DNA of 64,000 nucleotides from Pedobacter sp. WC2423 (GTDB lineage Bacteria; Bacteroidota; Bacteroidia; Sphingobacteriales; Sphingobacteriaceae): contig NZ_CP162005.1 of the NCBI RefSeq assembly GCF_040822065.1, forward strand, positions 4,836,001 to 4,900,000. The letters run 5' to 3'. Made by a program: the position numbers and the translations under genes. Shown in pieces: positions 9,595 to 17,424 of this stretch (its first letter is position 1; every line of letters begins with the position of its first letter). The notes under the pieces are model-generated. The model was not told where the DNA came from. It searched no databases and worked only from the letters and a program-made list of their open reading frames with translations.

Positions 9595-11088
9595 ATGGAA
9601 AGACCGGCATTTAAATCCCATTATGATAATTTTATCGGAGGCAAGTTTGTACCACCAGTAAAAGGTATCTATTTTGATAACATATCCCCTGTAGACGGGA
9701 AAGTATTTACAAAGGCAGCAAGATCAAGCAAAGAAGACGTGGAGCTGGCACTGGATGCAGCACATGAAGCTTTTAAAACCTGGAGTAAAAGTTCTCCAAC
9801 CTACAGGAGTAATATCCTGTTGAAAGTTGCGCAGAAAATAGAAGATAATTTAACTTACCTCGCCACAATTGAAACCATCGATAATGGTAAAGCGATCAGA
9901 GAAACATTAGCGGCAGATTTACCGCTGGTAGTAGATCACTTCAGATATTTTGCCGGGGTGATCAGAGGTGAAGAAGGTACTATAGCAGAGCATGATGAAC
10001 ACACAGTAAGTATTGTGCTGCACGAGCCAATAGGCGTTGTGGCTCAGATTATACCCTGGAACTTTCCTTTACTGATGGCCACCTGGAAAATAGCACCGGC
10101 ATTAGCTGCGGGCTGCTGTACAGTTGTTAAACCAGCAGAACAGACTCCAGTGTCAATTATTATTTTAATGGAACTGATTGGAGATATTCTTCCTCCCGGT
10201 GTATTAAATATTGTCAATGGCTATGGTCTGGAAGTTGGGAAACCTTTAGCTACCTCTTCAAGAATCTCTAAAGTTGCCTTTACCGGCAGTACCACTTCAG
10301 GTCGTTTAATCATGCAATATGCTGCTGAAAACATTATTCCATCAACTATGGAGTTAGGCGGTAAATCACCAAATATATTTTTTGATTCTGTAGGCGCCCA
10401 GGATGATGAATTTTTTGATAAAGCAGTAGAAGGAGCGGTTATGTTCGCATTGAATCAAGGTGAAGTTTGTACCTGTCCATCCCGTTTATTAATACAGGAA
10501 GGTCTTTACGATAAATTTATCAGTCGTGTTATTGAGCGGACAAAGGCCATCAAAACATTAAACCCACTGGATCAGGAAAGTATGATGGGTGCGCAGACTT
10601 CCAATGAGCAGTATCAAAAAATATTATCTTATATCAAAATAGGAATTGAAGAAGGAGCAGAAGTACTGACCGGAGGAGGAATCAATAAATTACCGGGAGA
10701 GCTGGAAACAGGGTACTATATTGAACCAACGATCTTTAAAGGGCATAACAAAATGCGGATTTTTCAGGAAGAAATATTCGGCCCTGTCCTTTGTGTAACC
10801 ACATTTAAAACAGTAGAAGAAGCTATTGAAATTGCAAATGATACTTTATATGGGTTAGGTGCCGGCGTATGGACACGTGATGCACATGAGTTATATCAGG
10901 TGCCACGTGCTATCCAGGCTGGTCGTGTATGGGTGAACCAATATCACTCTTATCCAGCCCATGCGCCATTCGGTGGTTATAAAAAATCCGGATTTGGCAG
11001 AGAGAACCATAAAATGATGCTGGACCATTACAGAAGTGTTAAGAATATGCTGATCTCTTATGACAAGAACAAATTAGGGTTCTTTTAA
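9595..11088 (+). CDS. NAD(P)-dependent aldehyde dehydrogenase, AldB/ExaC type
   Basis: 497 residues, the normal length of the family. Visible motifs are the cofactor-binding FTGSTTSGRLI, the catalytic-glutamate motif MELGGKSPN and the nucleophile motif NQGEVCTCPSR (Cys near 291), plus the C-terminal AHAPFGGYKKSGFGRE. The NQGEVCTCPSR form is characteristic of acetaldehyde dehydrogenases of the AldB/ExaC/AcoD group, which oxidise acetaldehyde and related aldehydes to acids in the cytoplasm. The following genes encode a butanediol-type dehydrogenase and a DUF779 protein, a known companion of these enzymes. The divergent AraC gene is the likely regulator. The exact substrate is inferred from motif and context only. 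Confidence 0.92.
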   Translation: MERPAFKSHYDNFIGGKFVPPVKGIYFDNISPVDGKVFTKAARSSKEDVELALDAAHEAFKTWSKSSPTYRSNILLKVAQKIEDNLTYLATIETIDNGKAIRETLAADLPLVVDHFRYFAGVIRGEEGTIAEHDEHTVSIVLHEPIGVVAQIIPWNFPLLMATWKIAPALAAGCCTVVKPAEQTPVSIIILMELIGDILPPGVLNIVNGYGLEVGKPLATSSRISKVAFTGSTTSGRLIMQYAAENIIPSTMELGGKSPNIFFDSVGAQDDEFFDKAVEGAVMFALNQGEVCTCPSRLLIQEGLYDKFISRVIERTKAIKTLNPLDQESMMGAQTSNEQYQKILSYIKIGIEEGAEVLTGGGINKLPGELETGYYIEPTIFKGHNKMRIFQEEIFGPVLCVTTFKTVEEAIEIANDTLYGLGAGVWTRDAHELYQVPRAIQAGRVWVNQYHSYPAHAPFGGYKKSGFGRENHKMMLDHYRSVKNMLISYDKNKLGFF

Positions 11089-11113
11089 ATTTATTATTAA
11101 ACCATTTTATTAT

Positions 11114-12181
11114 ATGTCAGTTCCTGCTATGAAAGCTGCCCGTTGGTATGCTGCTAAAGATATTAGAGTAGAAGATGCCCCAATACCCTCCACTGGTAGT
11201 AAACAAGTGAAAATAGAAGTGCAGTACGCAGGTATTTGTGGGTCTGATTTGCATGAATATGCACATGGGCCGATGTTGATTCCTGCTGATGTGCCTTATC
11301 CTTTAAACGGACATATTGGCGTAACCACTTTAGGTCATGAATTCTCGGGCGTGGTAACCGAAGTTGGAGAAGAAGTTAAACAAGTGAAAGCAGGAGACAG
11401 GGTCGTTGTAGAACCTCTTTTCAGAAACCCTGAAAGTCCCTTTATTGTGACTGGTGAGTATAATCTGTCAGAACCTCTGGGTTTTATCGGACTGACTTCG
11501 AACGGTGGTTTTGCGAAGTTTGTTGTCGTAGAAGATTATATGGTACATCCTATTCCGGACAACATGAGTTTTGAGCAGGGAGCATTGGTTGAACCAGCTG
11601 CGGTAGCTGTATATGCGGTAAAAAGCAGTGGATTAAAGCTTGGGCAATCCTGTGTTATATTTGGAGCCGGGCCGATTGGGTTACTCTGTGTACAGGCTGC
11701 AATTGCGGCTGGTGCTGCAACCGTGATCGTTGTAGATGTTGCCGAAAAACGTTTAGATAAAGCGCTTGAAATTGGCGCTACCCGGGTCATCAATGGAAAA
11801 GAGAAGGATGTGTCAGCTCAGGTTAAGCAATTAACTGCTGGCGGTGCGGATATTTATATTGATGCGGCGGGCGTGCAGGCAACTTATGATGCTGGAATTG
11901 CTAGTTTGAAAAATGGAGGTACTGCTTTATTAGTCGCTCTTTTTGGAAAACCGGTCACAACGAATGCTTTTGATCAGGTTGTACGTGAAATTACCATTAA
12001 GGGGACTATAGCTTACCGGAACATCTTTCCGGAAGTAATTCAACTGATTCATACTGGCAGAATGCCTGTTGAAAAGCTAGTAACTGCAAGAATTGAGCTT
12101 GAAAATATCGTAGAAGAAGGGTTTGAAGCATTGCTGAACAATCCTACACAGGTGAAAATATTGGTTAAAATTGCTAAATAA
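11114..12181 (+). CDS. Zinc-type alcohol dehydrogenase, 2,3-butanediol dehydrogenase-like
   Basis: 355 residues. Catalytic-zinc motifs of the medium-chain dehydrogenase family are present (GICGSDLHEY, GHEFSG, and the Glu in LVEPAAVAVYA), with a Rossmann motif GAGPIGLLCVQAA near 183-195. The region that holds four structural-zinc cysteines in classical alcohol dehydrogenases has none here, as in my recollection of Bacillus BdhA, to which the C-terminal IFPEVIQLI...EEGFEALL pattern is also close. It would interconvert acetoin and 2,3-butanediol or a related alcohol using NAD. It sits 25 bases after the aldehyde dehydrogenase gene and 2 bases before the DUF779 gene, so one operon is likely. Confidence 0.85.
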   Translation: MSVPAMKAARWYAAKDIRVEDAPIPSTGSKQVKIEVQYAGICGSDLHEYAHGPMLIPADVPYPLNGHIGVTTLGHEFSGVVTEVGEEVKQVKAGDRVVVEPLFRNPESPFIVTGEYNLSEPLGFIGLTSNGGFAKFVVVEDYMVHPIPDNMSFEQGALVEPAAVAVYAVKSSGLKLGQSCVIFGAGPIGLLCVQAAIAAGAATVIVVDVAEKRLDKALEIGATRVINGKEKDVSAQVKQLTAGGADIYIDAAGVQATYDAGIASLKNGGTALLVALFGKPVTTNAFDQVVREITIKGTIAYRNIFPEVIQLIHTGRMPVEKLVTARIELENIVEEGFEALLNNPTQVKILVKIAK

Positions 12182-12183
12182 TC

Positions 12184-12564
12184 ATGAGCAGCAAGAGAAT
12201 CTTAGTTACAGAAAAAGCCATAGGTGTAATCAATCAATTGAAAGCTGAACACGGTGAGCTGTTTTTTCATCAGAGCGGTGGATGTTGTGAAGGATCCTAT
12301 CCGCATTGTTTTGAAAAAGGAGGTTTTCTGATAGGATCCAATGATGTTTGTCTTGGAGAGATTGAAGGATGTAAGTTTTATATGGCTGGAGATCAGTTTG
12401 AATACTGGAAACATACCCAGCTTACTTTAGATGTTATGGAAGGGAGAGCCGCCGGTTTCTCCCTTGAATCAACCCTGGATGTTGGATTTATAATACATTC
12501 AAGGCTGTTTACCGAAGAAGAATTGAAGACGTTGGAGCCTGTAAATTCTGGCCCGGAAGAATAA
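12184..12564 (+). CDS. DUF779 family protein
   Basis: 126 residues. The conserved HQSGGCCEGSYPHCF motif and the later DQFEYWKHTQLTLDV region identify DUF779, a small uncharacterised family repeatedly found next to AldB/ExaC-type aldehyde dehydrogenases. The Cys-Cys and His residues suggest metal or substrate handling, but no activity is established to my knowledge. The gene begins 2 bases after the dehydrogenase stop, so translation is probably coupled. It is the last gene of the operon. Confidence 0.88.
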   Translation: MSSKRILVTEKAIGVINQLKAEHGELFFHQSGGCCEGSYPHCFEKGGFLIGSNDVCLGEIEGCKFYMAGDQFEYWKHTQLTLDVMEGRAAGFSLESTLDVGFIIHSRLFTEEELKTLEPVNSGPEE

Positions 12565-12600
12565 AAATGCATTTATTTTAAATAAAATTGCATAACCATT

Positions 12601-12629
12601 TTGAAATCCAAAAAAAGAAACTACATTTG
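12601..12629 (+). promoter_or_regulatory. Promoter of tRNA-Phe
   Basis: TTG (12601-12603, within TTTTG) is followed after 18 bases by TACATTTG (12622-12629), a close fit to the Bacteroidota housekeeping promoter. It lies about 50 bases upstream of the tRNA. Confidence 0.7.
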
Positions 12630-12680
12630 CAGCCCACCAACCGAGGTGGAGCATGATCGAAATCATGTGAATAAAAGGAT

Positions 12681-12753
12681 GGTGCGGTAGCTCAGTCGGT
12701 AGAGCAAAGGATTGAAAATCCTTGTGTCGCCGGTTCGATCCCGGCCCACACCA
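12681..12753 (+). tRNA. tRNA-Phe (anticodon GAA)
   Basis: A 73-base cloverleaf. The anticodon stem AAGGA/TCCTT encloses the loop TTGAAAA with anticodon GAA. The D arm contains AGCTCAGTCGGTAGAGC and the T arm is GCCGG/TTCGATC/CCGGC. The discriminator is A and CCA is not encoded. The acceptor stem GGTGCGG/CCACACC has one apparent C5-A68 mismatch, otherwise it is fully paired. It has its own promoter and terminator. The decayed toxin cassette immediately downstream fits the use of tRNA genes as neighbourhoods for accessory DNA. Confidence 0.95.
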
Positions 12754-12761
12754 CTTCTACA

Positions 12762-12797
12762 AAAAAGCCTGTTTTCATTATGAAGACAGGCTTTTTT
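12762..12797 (+). terminator. Rho-independent terminator of tRNA-Phe
   Basis: A 12-bp stem (GCCTGTTTTCAT paired with ATGAAGACAGGC, one G-T wobble) followed by seven T's, 9 bases after the tRNA end. Confidence 0.85.
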
Positions 12798-12976
12798 TGA
12801 TTTTTAAAGTATTTTTCTGTCACTTTTTGTAACGCAGACTATCAAATACTTGGAAGTTCGACAGTTTTTTTGTTGAATTGATCATAGTTGTTTGACAGAC
12901 GTTTCGGACGGTTTCATTTGAAAACTGCCTAACTCACTGACTTTTGACTTAATAATTCTAATAATAAATCTGTTTC

Positions 12977-13462
12977 TTACCACTCAAATCCATAATTAGT
13001 TTCGAGATCTCCGGAGAAATCTGGCTTATGTTCTGCCGTCTCAAATTCTAGTATAAATCCTGGCTCATCGTCATAATAACTTATTATACTTAATTCTTTC
13101 CAGCCTTCTTCCATTCTAAAATTCAGACTATTGATTTCTTTTATAGCACTCATATCTTTAAAGTAACCAATTCCAACTATTCTAACTATTCCATTTTGAC
13201 CATTGAATATCCAGCCTGCAGAATCAATCATTTTATTTTGTACGGTTGTTTTATTCCCTATCTGAAAGTTATAGTCATCATCAGGAAGTCCGATTATTGG
13301 AATAGCGATTCCTTCTCTGGTAATTATGTCACCATGTTCAGTTTCTGTAAAATGTTTCAAAACATCTTTTTTATCTAAAGAATTTTTATCTAAGTAATCT
13401 TCTAATAAGGATGGATTGTAAACAACAAATCCGTTTAGTTCGGCAAAGAGTATATTTTTCAT
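12977..13462 (-). CDS. Probable immunity protein of the adjacent toxin tail
   Basis: 161 residues, acidic, no signal peptide and no membrane segment. I do not recognise a named family. Its start lies 2 bases after the stop of the truncated polymorphic-toxin C-terminus on the same strand, the usual toxin-then-immunity order. Such immunity proteins bind and block the toxin domain in the cytoplasm. Small, acidic, single-domain composition (for example ISYYDDEPGFILEFETAEH near the end) fits this role. The function is inferred from position only. It may now act as an orphan protector, because the toxin gene is broken. Confidence 0.6.
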   Translation of the reverse strand: MKNILFAELNGFVVYNPSLLEDYLDKNSLDKKDVLKHFTETEHGDIITREGIAIPIIGLPDDDYNFQIGNKTTVQNKMIDSAGWIFNGQNGIVRIVGIGYFKDMSAIKEINSLNFRMEEGWKELSIISYYDDEPGFILEFETAEHKPDFSGDLETNYGFEW

Positions 13463-13464
13463 AA

Positions 13465-13917
13465 TTATTTATATGATGCCATTTTTTTAATATGCCATTC
13501 TTCTAATTTTTCAAATGCTTCGGCTGGAGTGACATTTTTCGCTAACACTTCTCCTGTACCTGGAATTTTTAAATCACCTTTAATATCATCCAGTCCTGAT
13601 AGACCTTTTTTACTCGCTTGAATTAGCTCATCCTGAGTTCCAGTCCAGGGATCCTGGCGAGAACCCACGTATGGTTTTTGTGCTGCATGAATTCTTTCAT
13701 GTGACCCAGCTATATATGGGTCATTAAAAAAGTATGTCGGAGTTTCTGTATACGATCCAAGGTGAATTAATCCGACACTATTCGCCTTACCTAAATATAC
13801 CAAGTGATGTCCTGATCTTACGGGATTTGGCCAGGCATTAATCCCATTGGGTCAGTCCAGGGAGTTATCGACAGCAAATGTGAATGCACTTAAGAAGGAT
13901 TTAAATTTAGTAGGAGG
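13465..13917 (-). pseudogene. Decayed Rhs/polymorphic toxin C-terminus
   Basis: A toxin-like tail of about 112 residues (13803-13465; HLVYLGKANSVGLIHLGSYT, an HERIHAAQKPY segment, and a final LEEWHIKKM) has no normal start. The same frame continues upstream through VRSGHH, PNGINAWPN and an AFTFAVDNSL segment that resembles the pretoxin linker of Bacteroidota Rhs-type proteins, but it is interrupted by TGA at 13852-13854 and begins just after a TAA at 13918-13920. A large N-terminal part is missing, so this is a remnant. The HERIH motif could suggest a metal-dependent active site; that is a guess. The intact presumed immunity gene follows after 2 bases. Confidence 0.6.
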
Positions 13918-14043
13918 TTAATGAATTGTCATCCTGATGAGATCCTTGATATCAGAAAAACCTTTATCCTGATTTAGGAAATAGGCAAATTGAAGTACAT
14001 GGTACTTCCTGTCCAAAAAGTCTGAGATTGCTTTGAAAGCCAT
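13918..14043 (-). other. Short unrecognised ORF, possible gene remnant
   Basis: An ATG at 14043 opens 41 codons ending at TAA 13918. The product (MAFKAISDFLDRKYHVLQFA and onward, ending DLIRMTIH) looks like ordinary coding sequence in composition, and the frame stays open about 15 codons upstream to a TGA. It abuts the toxin remnant in the same frame. It is probably the tail of another deleted gene; I do not recognise a family. Confidence 0.25.
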
Positions 14044-14352
14044 AACTATTGGTTTAAATGTATTTGGTTGTTTGTCAGAATAACGTCAAATGCCTTGCCA
14101 TTATTTCTTTGTAATCAGTGTGATGTGAGATTTTAGATCAAAATTTGTATCAAACGCAGTTTGATGTCTTAATTATTTATTTCTAAGCTATGTTGAGTTT
14201 TTAATATTGACTAAGTTACTATACAACAGCAAACGATATAACTAACAATATTCTTAAAGCTAATCAACTAATAAAAAAGATATTTTTATCCGGCCTTATT
14301 TTTGTTTACAGAATATTTAACCAATTTAAAGCTCCCATAACCAAATAGAAAA
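14044..14352. other. Intergenic region, no gene seen
   Basis: AT-rich, about 309 bases. The only notable element is a TATTTTTG sequence at 14297-14304 (plus strand) that fits a -7 element for the SnoaL-like gene, without a convincing -33 partner. Confidence 0.4.
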
Positions 14353-14853
14353 ATGGAAACTCAACTTGAACAAAACAAAACAGTAGTGAGGCGCTTTAAT
14401 CTCGAAGTTATTGAACAAGGTAACCTGGAAAGCTTTAAAGAATTGATGGATGACCGGTTTATTAATCATACGGCTCCTCAGGGAAGCGATAACGGTCCCG
14501 AAGGAATGATTTTTACATTTAATCAGGTCTTAAGACCCGCTTTCCCTGACCTGAAAGTTACGATCTATGATCAGATTGCAGAAGGAGAATTGGTAACTAC
14601 CCGTAAAACAATTACAGGAACACACAACGGTATCTTTATGGGAATGCCACCTACCGGAAAAAAAGTTGCAATTCAGGTCATAGATATTGTAAAGGTTGTG
14701 GACGGTAAATACACCGAACACTGGGGAATAAATACACTTTCCACTGTGCTCACGCAACTTGCTACAGATTATGTCATTAAACAGCCAGTTATAACTCATC
14801 CGGAAACAGAATCAATCATCAGTAACTTATTTGATAAAAATTCAGAAATTTAG
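14353..14853 (+). CDS. SnoaL-like ester cyclase/NTF2-fold protein
   Basis: 166 residues, cytoplasmic. The sequence follows the SnoaL-like polyketide-cyclase pattern: an N-terminal NKTVVRRFNLEVIEQGN, then FINHTAP, the GTHNGIFMGMPPTGKKV loop and VDGKYTEHWG near the end of the sheet. The fold is an NTF2-like cone that binds small hydrophobic molecules. Family members annotated as ester cyclases are mostly of unknown activity. It stands 64 bases upstream of the GMC oxidoreductase gene, so it may belong to the same unit, but no pathway can be assigned from that. Confidence 0.8.
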   Translation: METQLEQNKTVVRRFNLEVIEQGNLESFKELMDDRFINHTAPQGSDNGPEGMIFTFNQVLRPAFPDLKVTIYDQIAEGELVTTRKTITGTHNGIFMGMPPTGKKVAIQVIDIVKVVDGKYTEHWGINTLSTVLTQLATDYVIKQPVITHPETESIISNLFDKNSEI

Positions 14854-14917
14854 AATTTAATACTAAATTACATACGCCAAATACGAGCTAAAACCATTTA
14901 ATATTAAAGCAGGTAGT

Positions 14918-16657
14918 ATGAACGAATTTCAAATTAAAAAGTCAGACGTCGAATATGACGCCATAATAGTTGGATCCGGAGCGGGTGGAGGTATGGCAGG
15001 ATATGTGCTGGCCAATGCCGGTCAAAAAGTGCTGATGCTTGAAGCAGGAGCTTATTTTGATCCACGTCTGGATGCACAGCAACTAAAATGGCCATGGGAA
15101 TCTCCAAGGCGTGGTGCAGGAACTGTACGCCCATTTGGAGATTTTGATGCTGCTTATGGAGGTTGGGAACTTGATGGAGAACCTTACACCCAAAAAAATA
15201 ATTCTGAATTCGCCTGGTTCCGTTCAAGGATGCTGGGAGGAAGAACCAATCACTGGGGACGTATCTCTTTGAGGATGGGACCAGAGGACTTTCAGTGTAA
15301 AGACGGACTGACAGACAACTGGCCTGTTACTTATGAGGAAATCAAGCCATTTTATGATAAAGTAGACCGGTTAATCGGTATCTATGGAACTGTAGAAGGT
15401 ATCGAAAGCGAGCCGGATGGTATTTTTATGGCACCGCCAAAACCAAGGTTAAATGAGCTGTTTATAAAAAAAGCAGCGAAAAAGAACGGGGTAACTGTTA
15501 TTCCAGGCCGTGGTTCGGTATTAACAGAAGCGTTGCCAAATAATAAAGATCGTGCCCCTTGTTTCTACTGTGGGCAATGCGGCAGAAGCTGTAAAGTTTA
15601 TGGTGATTTTTCTTCTTCGTCCTGCCTGGTTATACCAGCAGTAAAAACAGGAAATCTGACCGTGATCACCAATGCAATGGTACGTGAAGTACTTACAGAT
15701 AAAGGCGGTCTGGCTACCGGTGTATCTTACGTAGATAAAACTACGATGGAGGAACATCAGGTAAGAGGAAAAGTGGTTATCCTTGGTGCAAGTGCCTGCG
15801 AATCTGCTCGTTTGTTGTTAAATTCTAAATCTGTAGCGCACCCCAACGGTCTGGCTAATAACAGTAATGTAGTTGGTAAATATCTGCATGACTCTACAGG
15901 TGCAAGTTTAAGCGGATTTCTGCCACAACTCATGGATCGTAAACGTTATAACGAAGATGGAGTAGGTAGTGTACACATTTACTCTCCATGGTGGCTTGAC
16001 AATAAAAAATTGGACTTCCCGCGTGGTTACCATATTGAATACGGCGGTGGATTACATATGCCTGGCTACGGCTTTGGTGGTGGTATAGAGAACATGAACG
16101 GTGCTGTACCCGCAAGAGATGGTAAAATGAAAGAAGCCGGTGGATACGGTGTCGGATTAAAAGATGATTACAGACGCTTCTTTGGTACACAAGTAGGTAT
16201 GGCCGGACGTGGAACAGCGATCGCCAGAGAATCTAATTACTGCGAAATAGATCCTAAAGTAGTGGACAAATACGGTATTCCTGTGTTGCGTTTTAACTAT
16301 AAATGGGCTGTTGAAGAAGTGAAACAAGCCAAACATATGCAGGAAACCTTCCAGGAAATGATGCATACTATGGGGGCTATTGTGACTTCAAAAGTTCATG
16401 GCCCGGAAGATAACTACGGATTAGAAGCCCCGGGTAAAATTATCCATGAAGTAGGTACTGTCAGAATGGGAGATGATCCAAAAAAATCTGCTTTAAATAA
16501 ATGGTGTCAGGCACACGATTGTAAAAATCTGTTTGTGGTGGATGCTGCCCCTTTTGTACAACAGGGTGATAAAAATGCAACCTGGACTATTCTGGCGCTA
16601 TCGATGCGTACAGCAGAATATATCCTTGCAGAAAAGAAAAAATTAAATCTGAGCTAA
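14918..16657 (+). CDS. GMC-family FAD oxidoreductase, gluconate/sugar dehydrogenase-like
   Basis: 579 residues. The FAD-binding motif VGSGAGGGMAGYVLANAG is near the N-terminus, and MLGGRTNHWGRISLRM and the C-terminal GTVRMGDDP and VDAAPFVQQGDKNATWTI are standard GMC blocks. A cysteine-rich stretch (CFYCGQCGRSC, about residues 214-224) is unusual and could hold an iron-sulfur cluster, as in some FAD glucose dehydrogenases, but this is inference. The next gene encodes a gluconate 2-dehydrogenase subunit-3-like protein, its usual partner. It probably oxidises a sugar, sugar acid or polyol at the envelope. No signal peptide is visible, so export would depend on the Tat-type partner. Confidence 0.88.
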   Translation: MNEFQIKKSDVEYDAIIVGSGAGGGMAGYVLANAGQKVLMLEAGAYFDPRLDAQQLKWPWESPRRGAGTVRPFGDFDAAYGGWELDGEPYTQKNNSEFAWFRSRMLGGRTNHWGRISLRMGPEDFQCKDGLTDNWPVTYEEIKPFYDKVDRLIGIYGTVEGIESEPDGIFMAPPKPRLNELFIKKAAKKNGVTVIPGRGSVLTEALPNNKDRAPCFYCGQCGRSCKVYGDFSSSSCLVIPAVKTGNLTVITNAMVREVLTDKGGLATGVSYVDKTTMEEHQVRGKVVILGASACESARLLLNSKSVAHPNGLANNSNVVGKYLHDSTGASLSGFLPQLMDRKRYNEDGVGSVHIYSPWWLDNKKLDFPRGYHIEYGGGLHMPGYGFGGGIENMNGAVPARDGKMKEAGGYGVGLKDDYRRFFGTQVGMAGRGTAIARESNYCEIDPKVVDKYGIPVLRFNYKWAVEEVKQAKHMQETFQEMMHTMGAIVTSKVHGPEDNYGLEAPGKIIHEVGTVRMGDDPKKSALNKWCQAHDCKNLFVVDAAPFVQQGDKNATWTILALSMRTAEYILAEKKKLNLS

Positions 16658-16668
16658 CCAAAATAGAC

Positions 16669-17295
16669 ATGAACAGACGTGAATCACTTAAAGCCCTGGG
16701 CTTAACGGCTATAAGTTCAGCAGTATTGCTGGAAGCTTGTAAACCAGGAGCGCTTAAAACAGATAAGGCGGCAGATGAAAAAGCTGCCGCTCAACCGGGC
16801 AGAGAAGCTTTCGAAGTAGAAAGAGACAACGCTTTAAATGCAGCAAAGTTTTTCAATGCACATGAGATGGCTACCATTGCTATCCTTTCAGATATTATTA
16901 TTCCGAAGGATGGAAAATCCGGAAGTGCCACAGATGCTAAAGTGCCTGAATTTATTGAATTTATTGTTAAAGATATTCCAGACCATCAGATACCTATGCG
17001 CGGCGGATTAAAATGGTTGGACATCCAGTGTCTTAACCGTTTTCAGCAAACATTTAAAGATGCTTCAGAAAAACAGCGTATTGAGATGGTAGAAGATATT
17101 GCCTATCCGAAAAAAGTTAAACCTGGAATGCAGCAGGGCGCAGCTTTTTTCAGCCTGATGAGAGATTTGACGGCCTCTGGATTTTTTACTACAGAAATGG
17201 GTGTCAAAGATTTGGGATATGCAGGTAACGTACCCAATAAATGGACTGGGGTACCTGCCGATGTATTGAAGCAATACGGAATGGAGAATGTTTAA
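16669..17295 (+). CDS. Gluconate 2-dehydrogenase subunit 3-like protein
   Basis: 208 residues. The N-terminus MNRRESLKALGLTAISSAVL carries a twin-arginine-type signal followed by LLEAC, which could also serve as a lipobox. The body, with NAAKFFNAHEMATIAILSDI and IIPKDGKSGSATDAKVPEFI, matches the gluconate 2-dehydrogenase subunit 3 family. In known complexes this small subunit accompanies the FAD-containing large subunit and helps its export by the Tat pathway. It follows the GMC gene by 11 bases and is closed by a terminator, so the two form a complete pair. No cytochrome subunit is present here. Confidence 0.87.
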   Translation: MNRRESLKALGLTAISSAVLLEACKPGALKTDKAADEKAAAQPGREAFEVERDNALNAAKFFNAHEMATIAILSDIIIPKDGKSGSATDAKVPEFIEFIVKDIPDHQIPMRGGLKWLDIQCLNRFQQTFKDASEKQRIEMVEDIAYPKKVKPGMQQGAAFFSLMRDLTASGFFTTEMGVKDLGYAGNVPNKWTGVPADVLKQYGMENV

Positions 17296-17315
17296 TTCAA
17301 CCCCTTTGTATTGGA

Positions 17316-17362
17316 GGCTGCTAAATTTCTGATGATGATTCAGGCATTAGCAGCCTTTTTTT
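17316..17362 (+). terminator. Rho-independent terminator after the GMC pair
   Basis: Stem GGCTGCTAA (17316-17324) with TTAGCAGCC (17347-17355), followed by seven T's. It separates the oxidoreductase pair from the permease operon. Confidence 0.8.
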
Positions 17363-17424
17363 ATTGGAGTTTCAGCTCCCGCTCCGTTAAACTTTGTATC
17401 TTATACTGATCTAAAAAGAGCTGA

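Noticed and set aside
12565..14352. Integrative element inserted at tRNA-Phe
   Set aside because: No integrase gene and no repeated tRNA 3' end were seen downstream in this region, so an integrated element cannot be claimed.
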